Assembly: GCA_023313575.1 (NCBI GenBank)
Contig: JAJTTP010000001.1
Location: forward strand, 5,332,001 to 5,396,000
Origin: Eutypella sp. D-1
Taxonomy: Eukaryota > Ascomycota > Sordariomycetes > Xylariales > Diatrypaceae
Length of the DNA: 64,000 bases
Direction: 5' to 3'
Shown here piece after piece: positions 11,064-23,756 of this stretch. Position 1 is the stretch's first letter; every line of letters starts with the position of its first letter. The notes beneath the pieces are model-generated. The model was not told the origin of the DNA. It worked only from the letters and a program-made list of their open reading frames with translations, and did not search any database. A program made the position numbers and the translations under genes.

Positions 11064-12398
11064 ATGATGAGAACCAGCATCGTGACTTGGCTGTTCAGCC
11101 TCTGCGCACTCCCACACATGGGCGCTTCCATGTTGCTCGGCAATCTGGACGTGGAGGTGAGCATGAAGTTAGGCATACTACCGTCGGCGGACCACCCCCC
11201 GAAGCCGCTGCCCCCGAGCCAAGACCCATGGTACACGGCGCCGCCGGACTTCGAGCACGCCTCGCCCGGGTCCGTGCTCCGGCTGCGCCTGGCGCCGGGC
11301 AACATCACCTCGGTGGTGAAAAGCTCCAGCGCCGCGCTGAATATCCTCTACCGCACGACGGACACGCACGATCGGCCCGCATGGGCTGTGACGACGCTGC
11401 TGTTGCCGGAGAAGTACTACGTATCGCCGTCGGGCCAACTCGCCCTGCTGTCTTACCAATTCGCCTACGATTCCGCCAACGTCGACAATAGCCCCTCGTA
11501 CAGTATTTTCAGTACCCTGACAGAATCTGACCTTGGCATCGGCATCTCTTCCAACACCGGTCTGCTCGAGCTTCTCCTCAGCCAAGGCTGGATCGTCAAT
11601 ACGCCCGACTACGAAGGTCCGACCGCCGCATTAGGCGCGAGCGTCCAAGCCGGGCACGCCACGCTCGATGCACAGCGTGCCGTCCTCAACCTGAGACGGC
11701 TAATCGGCGCCCGGGAACGACTCACCGTGGCGCTATGGGGCTACAGCGGCGGCAGCATCGCTACAGAAGCCGCGGCCGAGCTGCAGCCGCACTACGCGCC
11801 GGATCTGGCGATCGGCGGCGTGGCCGCGGGAGGGCTCGTGGAAGACCTCTCCGCGGACTTCGAGTACCTCAACCAGAGCCCGCTCGCGGGCCACATCGCC
11901 TCCATGGTCCTGGGCATCACGGCGCAGTACCCGCAGGCGCGCGCGTACGTGCTCAGTCGACTGCGGCCGGAGACCGCGGGCGAGTTCACGCAGGTGCTGA
12001 ATATGACCCTCGAGGAGACGCTAGGGTTCTTCTCCATGCGGGATATGTACGGTTACTTCGTGGGCGGGAAGGCGGACCTGCATGTGCCGGAGCTGACGAG
12101 GGTGTACGCGCGGGAGAAGCTCGGGGGTCATGGCACCCCGGCCGTCCCGATGTACCTCTACAAGGCCATCCACGACGAGTACTGTCCGATCGAGCAGACC
12201 GACCAGCTCGTAAGGAGGTACTGCGCTGCGGGCGTGGAGATCCTGTTCGAGAGGAACACGGTCGGCGGTCATGTGTCTGAGATCGAGAATGGCAAGCCTA
12301 GAGCGATGCATTGGCTGTGGAGCGTCTTCGGTGGTTCGTATAGGAGCCCGCATTGCGGGTGTCAGATTCGCGACGTTACGGTACAGGTGGGAAAATAG
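11064..12398 (+). CDS. secretory lipase (LIP family, alpha/beta hydrolase)
   Basis: Single exon of 444 aa. The first ATG at 11064 opens a signal peptide (MMRTSIVTWLFSLCALPHMGAS, cleavage near 21-23), so the enzyme is secreted. The family (PF03583; Candida LIP genes) hydrolyses triacylglycerols and other esters outside the cell. The nucleophile elbow is GYSGG with Ser228, the catalytic Asp is most likely D371 in HDEYCP, and the His is H403 in GGHVSE, all at the usual spacing. The early segment WYTAPPDFEHASPGSVLRLR is typical of the family. Length matches the usual 430-470 aa. Potential N-glycosylation sites are NIT (80-82) and NMT (313-315). GC content is clearly higher than in the flanks. It has no obvious partner gene nearby. 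Confidence 0.93.
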   Translation: MMRTSIVTWLFSLCALPHMGASMLLGNLDVEVSMKLGILPSADHPPKPLPPSQDPWYTAPPDFEHASPGSVLRLRLAPGNITSVVKSSSAALNILYRTTDTHDRPAWAVTTLLLPEKYYVSPSGQLALLSYQFAYDSANVDNSPSYSIFSTLTESDLGIGISSNTGLLELLLSQGWIVNTPDYEGPTAALGASVQAGHATLDAQRAVLNLRRLIGARERLTVALWGYSGGSIATEAAAELQPHYAPDLAIGGVAAGGLVEDLSADFEYLNQSPLAGHIASMVLGITAQYPQARAYVLSRLRPETAGEFTQVLNMTLEETLGFFSMRDMYGYFVGGKADLHVPELTRVYAREKLGGHGTPAVPMYLYKAIHDEYCPIEQTDQLVRRYCAAGVEILFERNTVGGHVSEIENGKPRAMHWLWSVFGGSYRSPHCGCQIRDVTVQVGK

Positions 12399-13135
12399 GA
12401 TAGATAAGGAAAGAGGGTGGCGTCCGTCCACGCCTTCGCGAGTTCCAATCTAGTCATTCATATACCACGCAGGGGGTTGTGCACACACTAGATATACTAT
12501 CAACGTCTCCAGCGATCGTCGCAAATGGGACACCGTTATCTTCTAGCCAGAATTCTGCCAAGTCACACAATTTCGCAGTCTAACAATGTAATTGAATATC
12601 AAGACCTCTCGGATATCCCTGATTCTGGGTAGAAAAGGCTAATATTACGTCATCTCGACTGGAATAACCACACACCCATCTAACCCCGTCCGACACGACA
12701 CAAAGGTGCTTTCTTTAATTTGAAGGGGGTTTCTATCAAAGCTAACCATGCTGTCTATCCGATGCTTGCTTTCTCTATGCTGCTGCTGTTGCTGCTCTCG
12801 GCTCTCTCAACTGTGAAGACATGCTAATTGCTAGCTGGTATTTGTTTACCCATGGTTGCTTACTTACGCAGGACTTTGAAAAAAAGAAAAAGGAAAACAC
12901 ATAACGCCGCGCGCCCGCCGTCGCCGTCGCCCTAGTGATCGCACCCCACCAGTGGGCGCGTCGAATAGAACAAAATGAATTTGGAAAGGGGAATTGCGCC
13001 GTAAACTATCCATGTTCTTCGTCCCATCGTCGTCCCATGAAGTCTTTAAAGTGAAAGGTAAAGAAAAATTTACACGCGAGCCGGCATGGAAGCGAATGAT
13101 TTTGAAGTGATCCCCGGCCCGGGATGAGAGGGCGT
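12399..13135. other. intergenic, convergent 3' ends
   Basis: Lies between lipase and trehalose-synthase subunit. It holds a short CTG/TTG-repeat patch (12778-12796) and a GCC/GTC-rich patch at 12905-12935. No gene is supported; the right part probably is the 3' UTR of the trehalose gene. Confidence 0.5.
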
Positions 13136-16100
13136 CTAGGACAGCCCGGCAAGCTTCTGCAGCGTCACGAGAACACCTGTTGAAATATTAGCACACCTCG
13201 TAATTTAAAACATCGTCCGGACGACTTTGTACTTACCGCTAACACCCTGGGTCAGGGTGGCCTTGGCCTCGGTGTTGCGGTTCCCCAAGCTGACAGTGAC
13301 GGCATCCTTCACGTCTCCCGCCTTCTCTAGGGCGTTGGCCCATTTGAAGACCTTTTCATCCTCACGGCCATCACCAACTACGAGGGCGAATTCCGGCGTT
13401 CCCTTCTTCGCTACATAATCCTTGTAGATATTGGCCGCGGCGGTCTCCTTCGTCCAGTCGATTAGCTCTGCGATCACGCAGGTCTCTAGTTGTGTGGCGT
13501 GGACACGCTGCTCTTCGCATGATTCGTTGATGTGTCCCGTCCAGTCACTGGCCTGCCTTTGGGCCTGCTCGAAATCATCTGCGTTCTTGTAGTTAAAGAT
13601 TAAAGAGCAACTCCGCTCCTCGATCTCTGAACCAGGTGTGCGTTCAAGATAGTATTGGAGGATGGTCCTGACGGACTCCTTGAAGCTTCGAACTTTCTCC
13701 CGGTCCGCAAGATCTGTCCACGAGCTCTGTCCGGCTTTCCTCACGAAACAGCCATTCTCAGCGATAAGACCCAGGTTAGGAACCAAGCGGAACAGTCGTT
13801 CGAGCTCCTCCGGCCGGCGTCCAGACATTACGTAGATAGTATTGCGCGGATCCTCTACGAGGTCGCTCAGAACGGCAAGCGCGCGCTGAAAAGCGTTAGT
13901 ACACCAAGTGACACGAGAGAATGGGCATGACCTTGCTTACCTGAGGATTAATGGGGATGATTTCATTCATAGGCCCGTACGGAATAAGGGTACCTTCAAA
14001 ATCAAGCAGGAATAGTCGACTTTGGCTTTGACTATACTTTTGACCCAAAGTGTTGAGGTTCAAACGCGGAACCGAGGTTTGATCATGCCGGTGCTGTTCT
14101 TCATAGGCGCGGTCAAGATGCGACATGAATTCAGTGAACCATCGTCCGCCAGTGTACTCGCGGACGATTTCTCGCAGCGCAGTCCAGCGCTGAGACTTCT
14201 CATTCTCGGGCATCTCGAGAGCTTTCTTGATGGCATCCGCGCACTGCTGGTAGCTCCAGGGGTTGACGGAAAGCTCATTTCGGTTAAAGAGTGACGAGGT
14301 TCCCGTGAACTCAGAAAGAATAAGGGAGCCATGCTGCTTGTCGCTAAAGCTGCCATCTTGACAATGGATGAACTCGTGCGAGGTGAGATTCATGCCCTCG
14401 CGTTGACTCGTAATCATGAGAGCGTCCGCAATTGTCAAGAGTGCTAGGTACTGGTGGTAGGGGATATCTTGTTTCAGATATAAGACCGGCTGATACGCGA
14501 GGCTCGCCCATGAAGAGTTGACTCTTGTGACAATGTCGCTTACAGCCGCATCCAAATCACTCTTCTCTGATGTAGAGAGGGCGACTTGTATGAGGACAAC
14601 CTTGTCTCTCCACGACGGATTCTTGTTAAGAAACAGTTCGTAGGAGAGGAGCTTCTGGCGGACGCCGCGCACATGATCTAACTTGTCGCGGGCCACGATG
14701 ATTTTCTTGTCCTTGTATCGATCTTTCATGATGTCGATCCACTTTTTGACCTCGGCTTCCGAGCGATGGTGGTCGAGCTCAATGGGGTCGATTCCGATTG
14801 CGTGATTCATGACATTGACCAGCCGATCCTCCAGTTGAATGCCTTCCGTCGTCGCTTCAACACCGAGGATTCGACTACATGTTTGAAGGAAATGGCGGGT
14901 GTATTCGTTGATCTGGAACCCGATCATGTTGGCCCCAAGCATGCCTTCCAGGAGCTCCTTTCGGACAGCTAGGCATCTGAACACCTCAGATGAAGGGAAT
15001 GCAACGTGCAGGAAGAGTCCAATCTTGGCATCGGGAAGCTTCTTGCGGATCATACCGGGAACAAGAAGTAGGTGATAGTCATGAACCCAGATGGTGTCGC
15101 CGCGCTTCCAGTTCTTCACGATCTTATCTGCGAAAGCTTGGTTGAGGTTGACGTAGAACTTCCAGGAATGATCCTCAAACGCCTTGCTCTTCGGATTGTC
15201 TGGGATCTGGTAGTGGAATACAGGCCAGAGAATCTGCTTGCAAAAATGAAGGTAATGGCCGTCGAAATCCTTGTCAGAACAGAACACGGTCAACATGTTG
15301 TATTCGGTCGCAAGACGATCATGTATGTCATCCTTCTGTTGCGTGCCTTCAAGAGCATCTGTGGGCATTCCCAAAGTGCCGACCCAGGTGTATTCGCCAT
15401 CGTATCCGTCCCGTGCTGCGGCATCAGCAGCGGCGCGCAGGCCCCCATTGCCCTGTTCAGCGTTGACAACACGCCAGTTGGCATTCGCAAAGACTCTGTC
15501 GTGGCTATCGCTTCGTGAAGATCGAGGCTGGTAGATTCCCTGTCTCCCTAGCTCTTTGGCTTTCTCGAAAGTACTGGAGTCATCTAGGAGAGAGGAGGGA
15601 GGGGGTGTATTAGTGCGTAGTGGTGGTTGGTAAGCCAGAGCGGGCCATGGAGACGGCTGATCAGTGTTCTTGAACTCGATGTCGTCGGAGGCATGTATGC
15701 GGATGCCATCTTCATTAGCGAATGGACTATCCGATATAGCACCCTCGTCGTCGGATGGGGTACTAGGAGGTGTTGTCGCGGGGTGTGGGGTGAAGAGACT
15801 CGGGCGAGTATCGAGGATTGGCCGGGTTGGCTTCTTCTTGCCAGGCTTGGGGAAGTATGCCTTGCGCTGGGCACGGCCGGTGGAAGCAGGCGCATCGGGA
15901 AGGTTGAAGTATATGGTTTTAGGGAGGAAGCTATAGTGAAGTTGATATCAATTGTCAGTAATGCCGCCGCCAGTCGGTTATGGAGTTCTGAATGCTTGAA
16001 GATGATAATAATAAGAGGTATGCATGCGCAGTTCATTGACATAGATAATGAGTGGGTGTACAAGATGTGATTGTGTTCGTTGTGTTCGGGGATCACAACC

Positions 16101-16383
16101 ATCACACATGCAACTTTGACACACCCATCCACACCAAAAAGACAGAACCAAAAAAGGTATTGGGGTTGAGTGCTCCCGTCGATTTTCATCCAATGCACAT
16201 CTCTTCCCGTCCAGCCCGTCCAACGACTGTCTAACGAAAGACCCGAGCAATTGGGTCAATTGGATTTGGGGTTATGGTGGGGTATCGAGGTATTTTCCTT
16301 TTTGGGATGGAACAAAAAAACTTTGAGATGCAAGGGTATGTGTTGCAACGTTGAACTTACAGTGATGCTAGGAAGATAGTCAT
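13136..16383 (-). CDS. TPS3: trehalose-6-phosphate synthase/phosphatase complex, regulatory subunit (TPS3/TSL1 type)
   Basis: Four exons, 16383-16361, 15930-13941, 13885-13237 and 13176-13136, give 900 aa. The 23-nt first exon joins across a 430-nt intron to read MTIFLASLFLPKTIYFNLPD, the usual start of this subunit. A disordered Pro/Ser region follows, then a GT20 domain (WRVVNAEQGNGGL, DTIWVHDYHLLLVP, REGMNLTSHEFI) and a HAD phosphatase-like domain. The phosphatase is probably dead: motif I is DFEGT (651-655) instead of DxDGT, motif III is GDGREDE instead of GDDxxDE, and the usual RPxGxxKG substrate stretch is replaced by ELIDWTKE. It should stabilise and regulate the cytosolic Tps1/Tps2 complex that makes trehalose from UDP-glucose and glucose-6-phosphate. 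A divergent TPS2 is the alternative, less likely. The 13-residue last exon is supported by frame and a clean acceptor. Confidence 0.88.
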
Positions 16384-17294
16384 GATGGGCAGACAGGCAG
16401 ACAGACACCAGATCTTGAAAAAGGTGTAGATGTCTTGAAAATTGACACACAATCGACTGGCTTCTTCTTGACTGCAATACGATCGAGGCACTTATATAAT
16501 AAGGCTAGCGAGTGACCAAAATTGCGAGTTCATGAGGATTTGTTCGTCCTTAGTCGGAGGCGCCAAGATGGCGGATAGCTGAAGTGTACTTTCAAGGTTC
16601 CAGGTTACAGGTTCCAGATTCCAGGTCTTAGTTTCGGTTGAAGGCTGACTACCCAGGTGTCGAAGAGATGCGTATGTGGAAGTATGTTGGCAATGGCAGT
16701 CTTAGTGAAATAGGTTAAGATTGTAATAAGTCGAATTGCTAGAGGAAAGAAAAAATTGAGGAAGACGTTGAATATCGATAATGGGAAAAAGAAAATAGGT
16801 TCCGTCTAAGTAGGAAGGAGAATAGTAGTGCAGTACCTATGTAGGTAGTTGCGAGTTGTATGGAAGTGTTTCACCAACGCTGTGGGATTCGCTGATGTCA
16901 GTATGTACTTCAATAAAGCTCAATATACCCGGGCGACTTCAACATCAGGCGTAGTAGTACGAAATGCAGTTGGCGGAAACAATTGATTGACATCCAGGGA
17001 TTAAACCAAATCCTGGTGCAGGCGGGCAGGTAATAAGTGACAAAGGCTGGGAGTTTGCAAGAAGACTTTCCCTGTCCACTTGAGATAGGCGGAATCCAAG
17101 AAAAAAAAAATACATCATAGTCCGGGCTTTTTGGGTAGGAACATAGGTACCCGAAGAAAGTCGATCTTCCCCATACGAGTACCTAAAGTTAGAATTGAGG
17201 GTCGGACGAATGTTGACCAATAAAGAAAAGGAAGGGCGGGATGGGATGACAAGTGAGATTGGGAGCGAGTTTCATCTCGCAAACACAGAAAGGG

Positions 17295-17314
17295 AAAAAA
17301 AAAAAAAAAAAAAA
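17295..17314. repeat. poly-A tract, 20 bases
   Basis: Uninterrupted run of A residues on the plus strand about 0.9 kb upstream of the trehalose gene start. No target-site duplication or retroelement body was noticed beside it. Confidence 0.9.
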
Positions 17315-17510
17315 GTTGACGATAAGTGACGTAACAGATACAAAATCGCCGACGGACAAGGGGGGAAGGCAAGTACGACACCTCAGCTTGGACAACCAGG
17401 CAACCCGATAACTGCTGAAATTCCCAAATGTGCACTTCTGCCTCCTCCGGTTGGCATCATACAGCACATATGTGGTACCCCAAAAGAACCTTTAAGACAA
17501 TCAGGATCAG

Positions 17511-17534
17511 GCTGACCGGCTGACCGGCTGACCT
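17511..17534. repeat. 8-bp tandem repeat, three copies
   Basis: GCTGACCG occurs twice and GCTGACCT once, head to tail. No function is inferred. Confidence 0.85.
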
Positions 17535-19987
17535 GACAACGAAACACCCAAACAGCCTTGTCGTCGCACGCTGTAGTAGGACATGGCAATGCTCAAAGAA
17601 AATTATCGTTTACATACCCTAATAAAATCCAGGCAGACAAAAATACGCCGCCGCCGCCGCCGAGTTGATGAGATTTGTGATGTGCTAGGTTCCCGTTGGT
17701 GGGGCTAAGTGGGTAGGCGAAGATCGACGTCCCCAGGTTGGGATTGAAAGCACACAAAACAAGTAATTTCTGATGATGTCGTCGACTTGTTCCTGCTTGT
17801 CAGGTCGCAACCACTCATTTGATGATCAATATTTGTTCTGGATTTACCTGACTCTAGCTGGGGCCACATGAAATATTATGCTGGGGATACCAGGAGCCAT
17901 TATATACTTCTTTTTAAAGTGTTTACTTAACCGCAAGTATCTAGATTGTCATATGTAGTCACCAGCTAAGCAAGCTAGCCATGCACGGAGCGGGAGTTCT
18001 AGCCCGGCTGGCTGGGGTGCCATGCGTGCGTATACATACAACTGGCCGCATACATACGAGTAGATGGTCTAGTGGTGAGGTGTACATTACGAGAGAGCCC
18101 AGAAATGGACCATCGCGGGAGATCACGGCCTTGTATGGAGATCGGTCTTCGGCATGAGATACTGGGCAGGTTATCCGGACCCCCGGGCAACCGTCCCAGG
18201 AGGTTTTGGTCCGATTTCCTTACATCAACTTTCCAATAAGTTCCCTAACCCATATGTAGAAGCCCGTAGACCAATAGGACACTTGTTAGCGCAACAGGCT
18301 TCGAAGATACAAGAGCCGGCAAAGAATTGGAAAGAAGAATTCGATCGAACCTAATTTGCAATACTAACTGCAGCTAAGCCAGCCGGGGGTTGCTGGGGAG
18401 CTCGGCTTTTCAAGATGATGATGCACCAGGGTTGCCAGGTGAAGAAAATGGAAACCAAAAAAAATCTCCAACATTACTACTGAGATCCGTACATACTGGA
18501 GTATGTACTCCGTAGCTGGGCGGGAACTAAAGTGGACTACCCACCTGGCAGCCTGGGCACCGTGTAGGAGGTTATCTACAGTAGGCCTAGGAGGTAATCA
18601 ATTATACATACACCCAACCAGATAGCGGCGGACTGCCTTCCATCGACTAAGTCGCACAAGTTCATTGGCCAGTTAAGAGCTTGTCGACCCACAAGTCCTT
18701 CATTCTCCATCATCATCATCACTTTCCTCCAGGCCCGGCCCTCCAGGTATGTAGTAGTAAGTTACATACTCTAGGCGATGGACCAGCCCGTCTTTGGTGA
18801 CCTCGGAAACCAAATTCATCTTCCTGCGCATATCTAGTACTTTCCAGAGAATGCCACCCAAGCAATGTATGTGCATGCAGTGCTGGTCTATCAAGCACAT
18901 GCATTCGAAACCTAACTTAGCGCTTACCGGTCTAGAACTGGCCCTCTCTTTTTCATTCTATTCTCTATCGCTCGATTTCACATGTAATGTATGTAGAAAT
19001 GTTTTTCCCCAACGAGGGATGTTGACAATGCGCGGTTCCTGATATAAATTAAAAGAAAAGAAAAAAAAATTGGCCGGCTTTTGGGACCACCAGCCTGCGA
19101 GTCATATCGAACAGGTCGTCAGAGTGTCATCCGGCGATACTACCTCAACAATATTCCTCAGTATACCATTGGCTGCCAACTTATTTTTCAAGATATAGAG
19201 GTGCTATCTATGGATGTAGATGTATTTTAGCTTGTACAACCCTTGTCATTCCCCAATCGACGCTTACTGCCCGATCCATCTGACGTCAAAAAGGCACAGA
19301 GGCACGGAACACGTGTGTCCCAGATCTTCCCCCCATGGGAGAATATCGATAGCGCGCGATCAGAATCCCATGTATGTAAATTTCGTCGATCCAGTAGGAT
19401 TGTCAGGGCACGACACCTCTTTGGACAATGTTCTTTTGACCTCCGGGTCTCCCCCCTCCCATTACCCCTCCCCCGGGATACTGCCGAGAAGAGGTGTGTG
19501 TTGCATCTTCGCCGGTTGGGCTCTATTGATAGATATGCCATAGAGGCATTGTGTGCAGCAAAAAGCAATGTGCCGAAGGGGAGAAGGCGAAATAATACCT
19601 CATTCATTCGTCCGCGTTCCTGGGGAATGCAAGGTGCAGGTGTGCAGATGTTCTGACATCTTCTTCATATGTCCTCTAATTTCGAGCAAACCCCCACATG
19701 TTTCCACCCCCCCGTCCGCACATGGAGTTGGTCCTGTCATAGACGCATACATCCTGCTTGTCGCTACAAAATTTACTAGACATTTTGAGCTAAGTAATTA
19801 ACCACGTCACGTCTGCTGCCGCTGCACCAGCCTTCTCGGCCTGATGCCATAGGCCCCGTCGTTACATTCAACAGGCGCCATCGTAGCAGGTCTTAGGAAG
19901 TTGAACAGGATGTTGTGACGACGGTAGGCCGGCACGCCCGGGATTGGCCGCGATAAACCACCTCCTAACACGCTTCTTCATCTTTCG

Positions 19988-20004
19988 TTTTTTTTTTTTT
20001 TTTT
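19988..20004. repeat. poly-T tract, 17 bases
   Basis: Uninterrupted run of T residues in the gene-free region. Confidence 0.9.
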
Positions 20005-23000
20005 CGCGCTCAGAGTAAAGTAGTTATCGCGCATCGCCGGCCCTCCATCAGAAGGTGATTTGGCTGCATTAGATCATCCTTTTTGAACTTGCCTGCGAAG
20101 TATGCAGTAATTTCCGTGCAGTATGTATGGGAATGGGGCGAACGAACTCGTTGTCACGGTTTCTAGGCAACCCAACCTAACCAACAACGCCTTTAGCTAT
20201 ACATACATATATGTGAGCGACCGCTATAGGACCCCACTCAACCCCCCCCCCCTTTTTTTTTTCGCGATTCTAGAACCGTGGCGGGTTCTAGCCAAGCTTC
20301 TGCCCCGCCGCCGCAGCCCGTGGTGCATGGGGCATGTTTCTATTGAGAGACGTCAATAATCACAACACATCGTGCCACGACTCCCATTGCTGCGCTATCG
20401 TTGGCTGGCTGCTTTTTTAGAACATCGAGGTGGTTGTTGCTGGTGAACGGGCGAACCGCCCCCATAAATAAGACCACGTCTAACCGATGGAGGTGGTGCA
20501 ACGCACATAAACTACCAGGCTAAGGGGAAGAAGCGCTCACAATATATATGACTAGAGCACGTCCCCGACGATTCAAAAAAGCGTTGTGCCGTGCGGGATG
20601 CGGGGGTGGCGGGGAGAGCCCTTCACGGTCGGGTTGGAAGTCGAACGCGTAAAGCATTCCTGTAAAATCATCAAACTGCCTAACTAGGCAGTTGCATCCA
20701 ACCTACTTACTCGAGTGGGTTGCATTCTAGCCTGGCAGGGGGGAAATAAAAAGGACGAAGCTGGTTCGACACCCAAGTGCGTGAACGTATAATATACCGT
20801 AGCCTCGGGTATGTAGCACCACCACCGGGAACGACGCGATTGTTCAAGGAAAGTCGGCAAAGTATGTACGTAATATCGCCTAATATTTCTGTCGCAGCGA
20901 GAACCGTCGAGCCGAACTAGGGCGAGTCAGACCTCTGGACATCCTCGGCTGACAACAGTCGATCAAAGGTCTTATATTACGGCCTCGGTTAGCTTATACC
21001 TCGTACGGTCGGTTTCCTCTTTCTCCGTTTCGGTATACTTCACACACATCGACATGACAAGTACGCATTCCTATTATTAGAATATAGGAACTAATAATGT
21101 ATGTGTCTCGATGGACCTAGCCCGTCGAAAACCGGTCCTATAAACGCGCAGGAATCACGGCACTTGGTACTAAGAACCTATAGCTAGTTATCGTAAGAGG
21201 TTTATAGGTTGTCAAACATACCTAGATGCACAGGCGGGCTTCCATTTCCGTCACCACTATAGAACTAGCACCCTCCATTATGCATGTCATGTAAGGGACG
21301 AGAATTTCTTGCGTCCCCCGTCGCCCGCTGTGGTTGTCAAAGTGCCGGGTTTCCTTTCTACGTCGTTCGTCCACCTGCCCACTGGGTTCTGCTGAGAAGC
21401 CGTCCAATTGCCACCGAGCTCTGGGGGTAGCGGGGGAGGGGGTAGCATGATACACCTGCATCGTATCTAGGAGGTTTGTCGCCTCCTATCACGAACCCTA
21501 CCTATACCAATCTACTTAATGAATTATGAATATAGACCTGATGAAGAGGGGGTGGGGCCGTCTCTACACTGAAAGTGACTCTGTTATAACTCGTGCCAAG
21601 TATTTCGACTAGCAGCTGCCGAGATGATACAATAGTATAGGCAGCAGGAAGCTTCTCATGAGCCGAGCGACCACGGCGTGTTAGATCCAGTCGAGAGTAA
21701 AGTTGCTAACCGCTTCAAGTAAATGAAGAGCATCATCCCCCTATCTACGTCCAATGATTGTATATACCAGTAACGATGGACACACGGCAAGGGAATCATG
21801 GCTAGAAAGGGGTGTGTATGTGTGTGTGTCAGTGTGAGTCAACGTCTACCTATATGAACCGGTACTATTTGTCCGCGCCCGGCCACTCAAATGCGACATC
21901 TGGGCTCTATACGCGCACATTCTCGCGCGAGACGCGTGGCCGGCTGCTGGTAGGGCTCATTTCCATCTAGGCACGAGGCCTTTGTTCTTATCTCGGGCTG
22001 CTCATAGTCGGATACCTTCCCAGCTCGCAGGTTCCAGGTGTAAGCCAGCACCCCCGCCCCCAACGAAACTCGGGTCCCTCCGCTGATGTTGACTGCATGC
22101 AGATCCTCTCACGTAATTGCTCGTTTTATCGTGGCGTCATGGGCGATAGAACCTAATGTCAATTAGATGATCGTTGATCCTAGAATCCTGAGACGTACAA
22201 CCCCTAAACCAAGGTGGCCTAGGCAGCGACCGGGTATGTAGGTATCCGTACAGGGTGAGTGGGGGCTCCCTTAAGGCCGAAGGGAGCTTCAGCTCCAGCG
22301 CCGCATATGGGGACTTCGCACAATAACATCATCGCTGACAAGTTCGGCTTTCCTTCGATCCTACCGTATATAAGCGAGACAAGTAAGCAGGTAAGCAGAA
22401 GGCAACAAGCAATCAAGCCACCGCGATCGCCGGCAGCGCCACCGAGAGCGTTGTGTGCAGGAACACAAACTGCGCCGCACGTGCCGGGTCCATCAGGCTG
22501 TAGCTACTTATGTATATCAACCTATCTAGATGGGTCTGTAGGTGGTTGGTGCCGTCATGGACATGGAACTGCTGGGATATGCATACTTCCAAAACTTCCC
22601 TCCAGATTTCGCTAAGGTGCCACAACGGTCGAGGGATGCCCCGAGAATCGAGGGGCTGAGCCTCTGTGAAGCGAGGCGTGGGTTACACGGTGTCAGGTAT
22701 GTAGGTCATAACCGGTCAGGTGATATGATGGGTATGACGCTTCTGTGCCACGGGAGAATCTTCGGGTGTTCCATGCTCACTGTCAGGATACCCCGTATTT
22801 AGCTATATACCTCCTTAAAGCACGGACATTGTCGGGCATCGAACGTAGATGCCTCGTTGACATTCTTCTTGGGTGCAGCATGATTCCGATCAATTCGGAA
22901 TCCAGTCCTCCCCGCATTAGTAGGTTTACCATGACCGTTCTGATCTTTACGGTTTTGAAATTTCCCCTCCTGTTCTGATGGATAGTGTTTGGGCATACGA

Positions 23001-23756
23001 TCCCGTCTTGTGCTGCAAGGGGCTATGGCCTTGGGCTAATCGGCAGGCATGTGTCGTGGGCTACACAAATAGCAACGCTTCCACCAATTCGCCTAATAGA
23101 GACATGGTATGCTACGAAACGTAAGCAGCACTGGGATCTTAAACAAGATGGTTGTTGATAGTGACTCCCATCCTTAGTCCTTGCTCTACGCCACGAACGC
23201 GCCCAGTACACAATCGCCGTTTGCTATGCAATGTAGAGGTTTAACCAAACTTCTTAATTCATTTATTGATTTACTAACAAAGGCTGAGATAACTGTTGCA
23301 AAGTCCCCATAATGCTATTTATTACACAATTTCGATTGCGTTTCTCACCTAAGTCCAGGTGTGTAGCGTCTTGTGTGCAGGCAGTCGCATTGCTGCAGAG
23401 TCGGTTGCGACTGCCATACCTCGTAGATGGGGACTGTTCATCTTTTCTCTAGAGTATTCAAATTCAAAAATGTGACTCATTCGTCCGTTCCACTCTTTTC
23501 ATTTTGAGACTTGGTCGTGGAGCAATCTTGAGATTGATTATCTCCCAGTTAGAAAATTGTGCATCAGTATCGGCATCATCATCGTCATCCAACTGCCAAG
23601 CAAAGCGACTCCTAAGCCAACACTTCAACCCCTGAACAGCCCCCCACTTATTGCCATTTTATTTTACACCTCCTTAAGGGTTGAGATCTTCGCCCTTTCA
23701 GCCCCGACAACCGTCGGAGTTATTCGATAGGGCGACCGCGTGCAAAGATATTCACC

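Larger units (their letters stand above)
16384..23756. other. 7.4-kb gene-free region
   Basis: Open frames here reach at most about 137 codons, overlap one another on both strands and show no recognisable motif. Poly-A (17295-17314) and poly-T (19988-20004) tracts, a three-copy 8-bp tandem repeat (17511-17534), a GCC run (17649-17662) and many GTATGTA words occur. The two ends must hold the promoters of the trehalose gene and MSH4. No transposon domain or tRNA was recognised. Confidence 0.5.

Noticed and set aside
15584..16198. 204-codon minus-strand frame over the trehalose gene's first intron.
   Set aside because: It is out of frame with the conserved protein; the true frame enters at 15930 after splicing from 16361.
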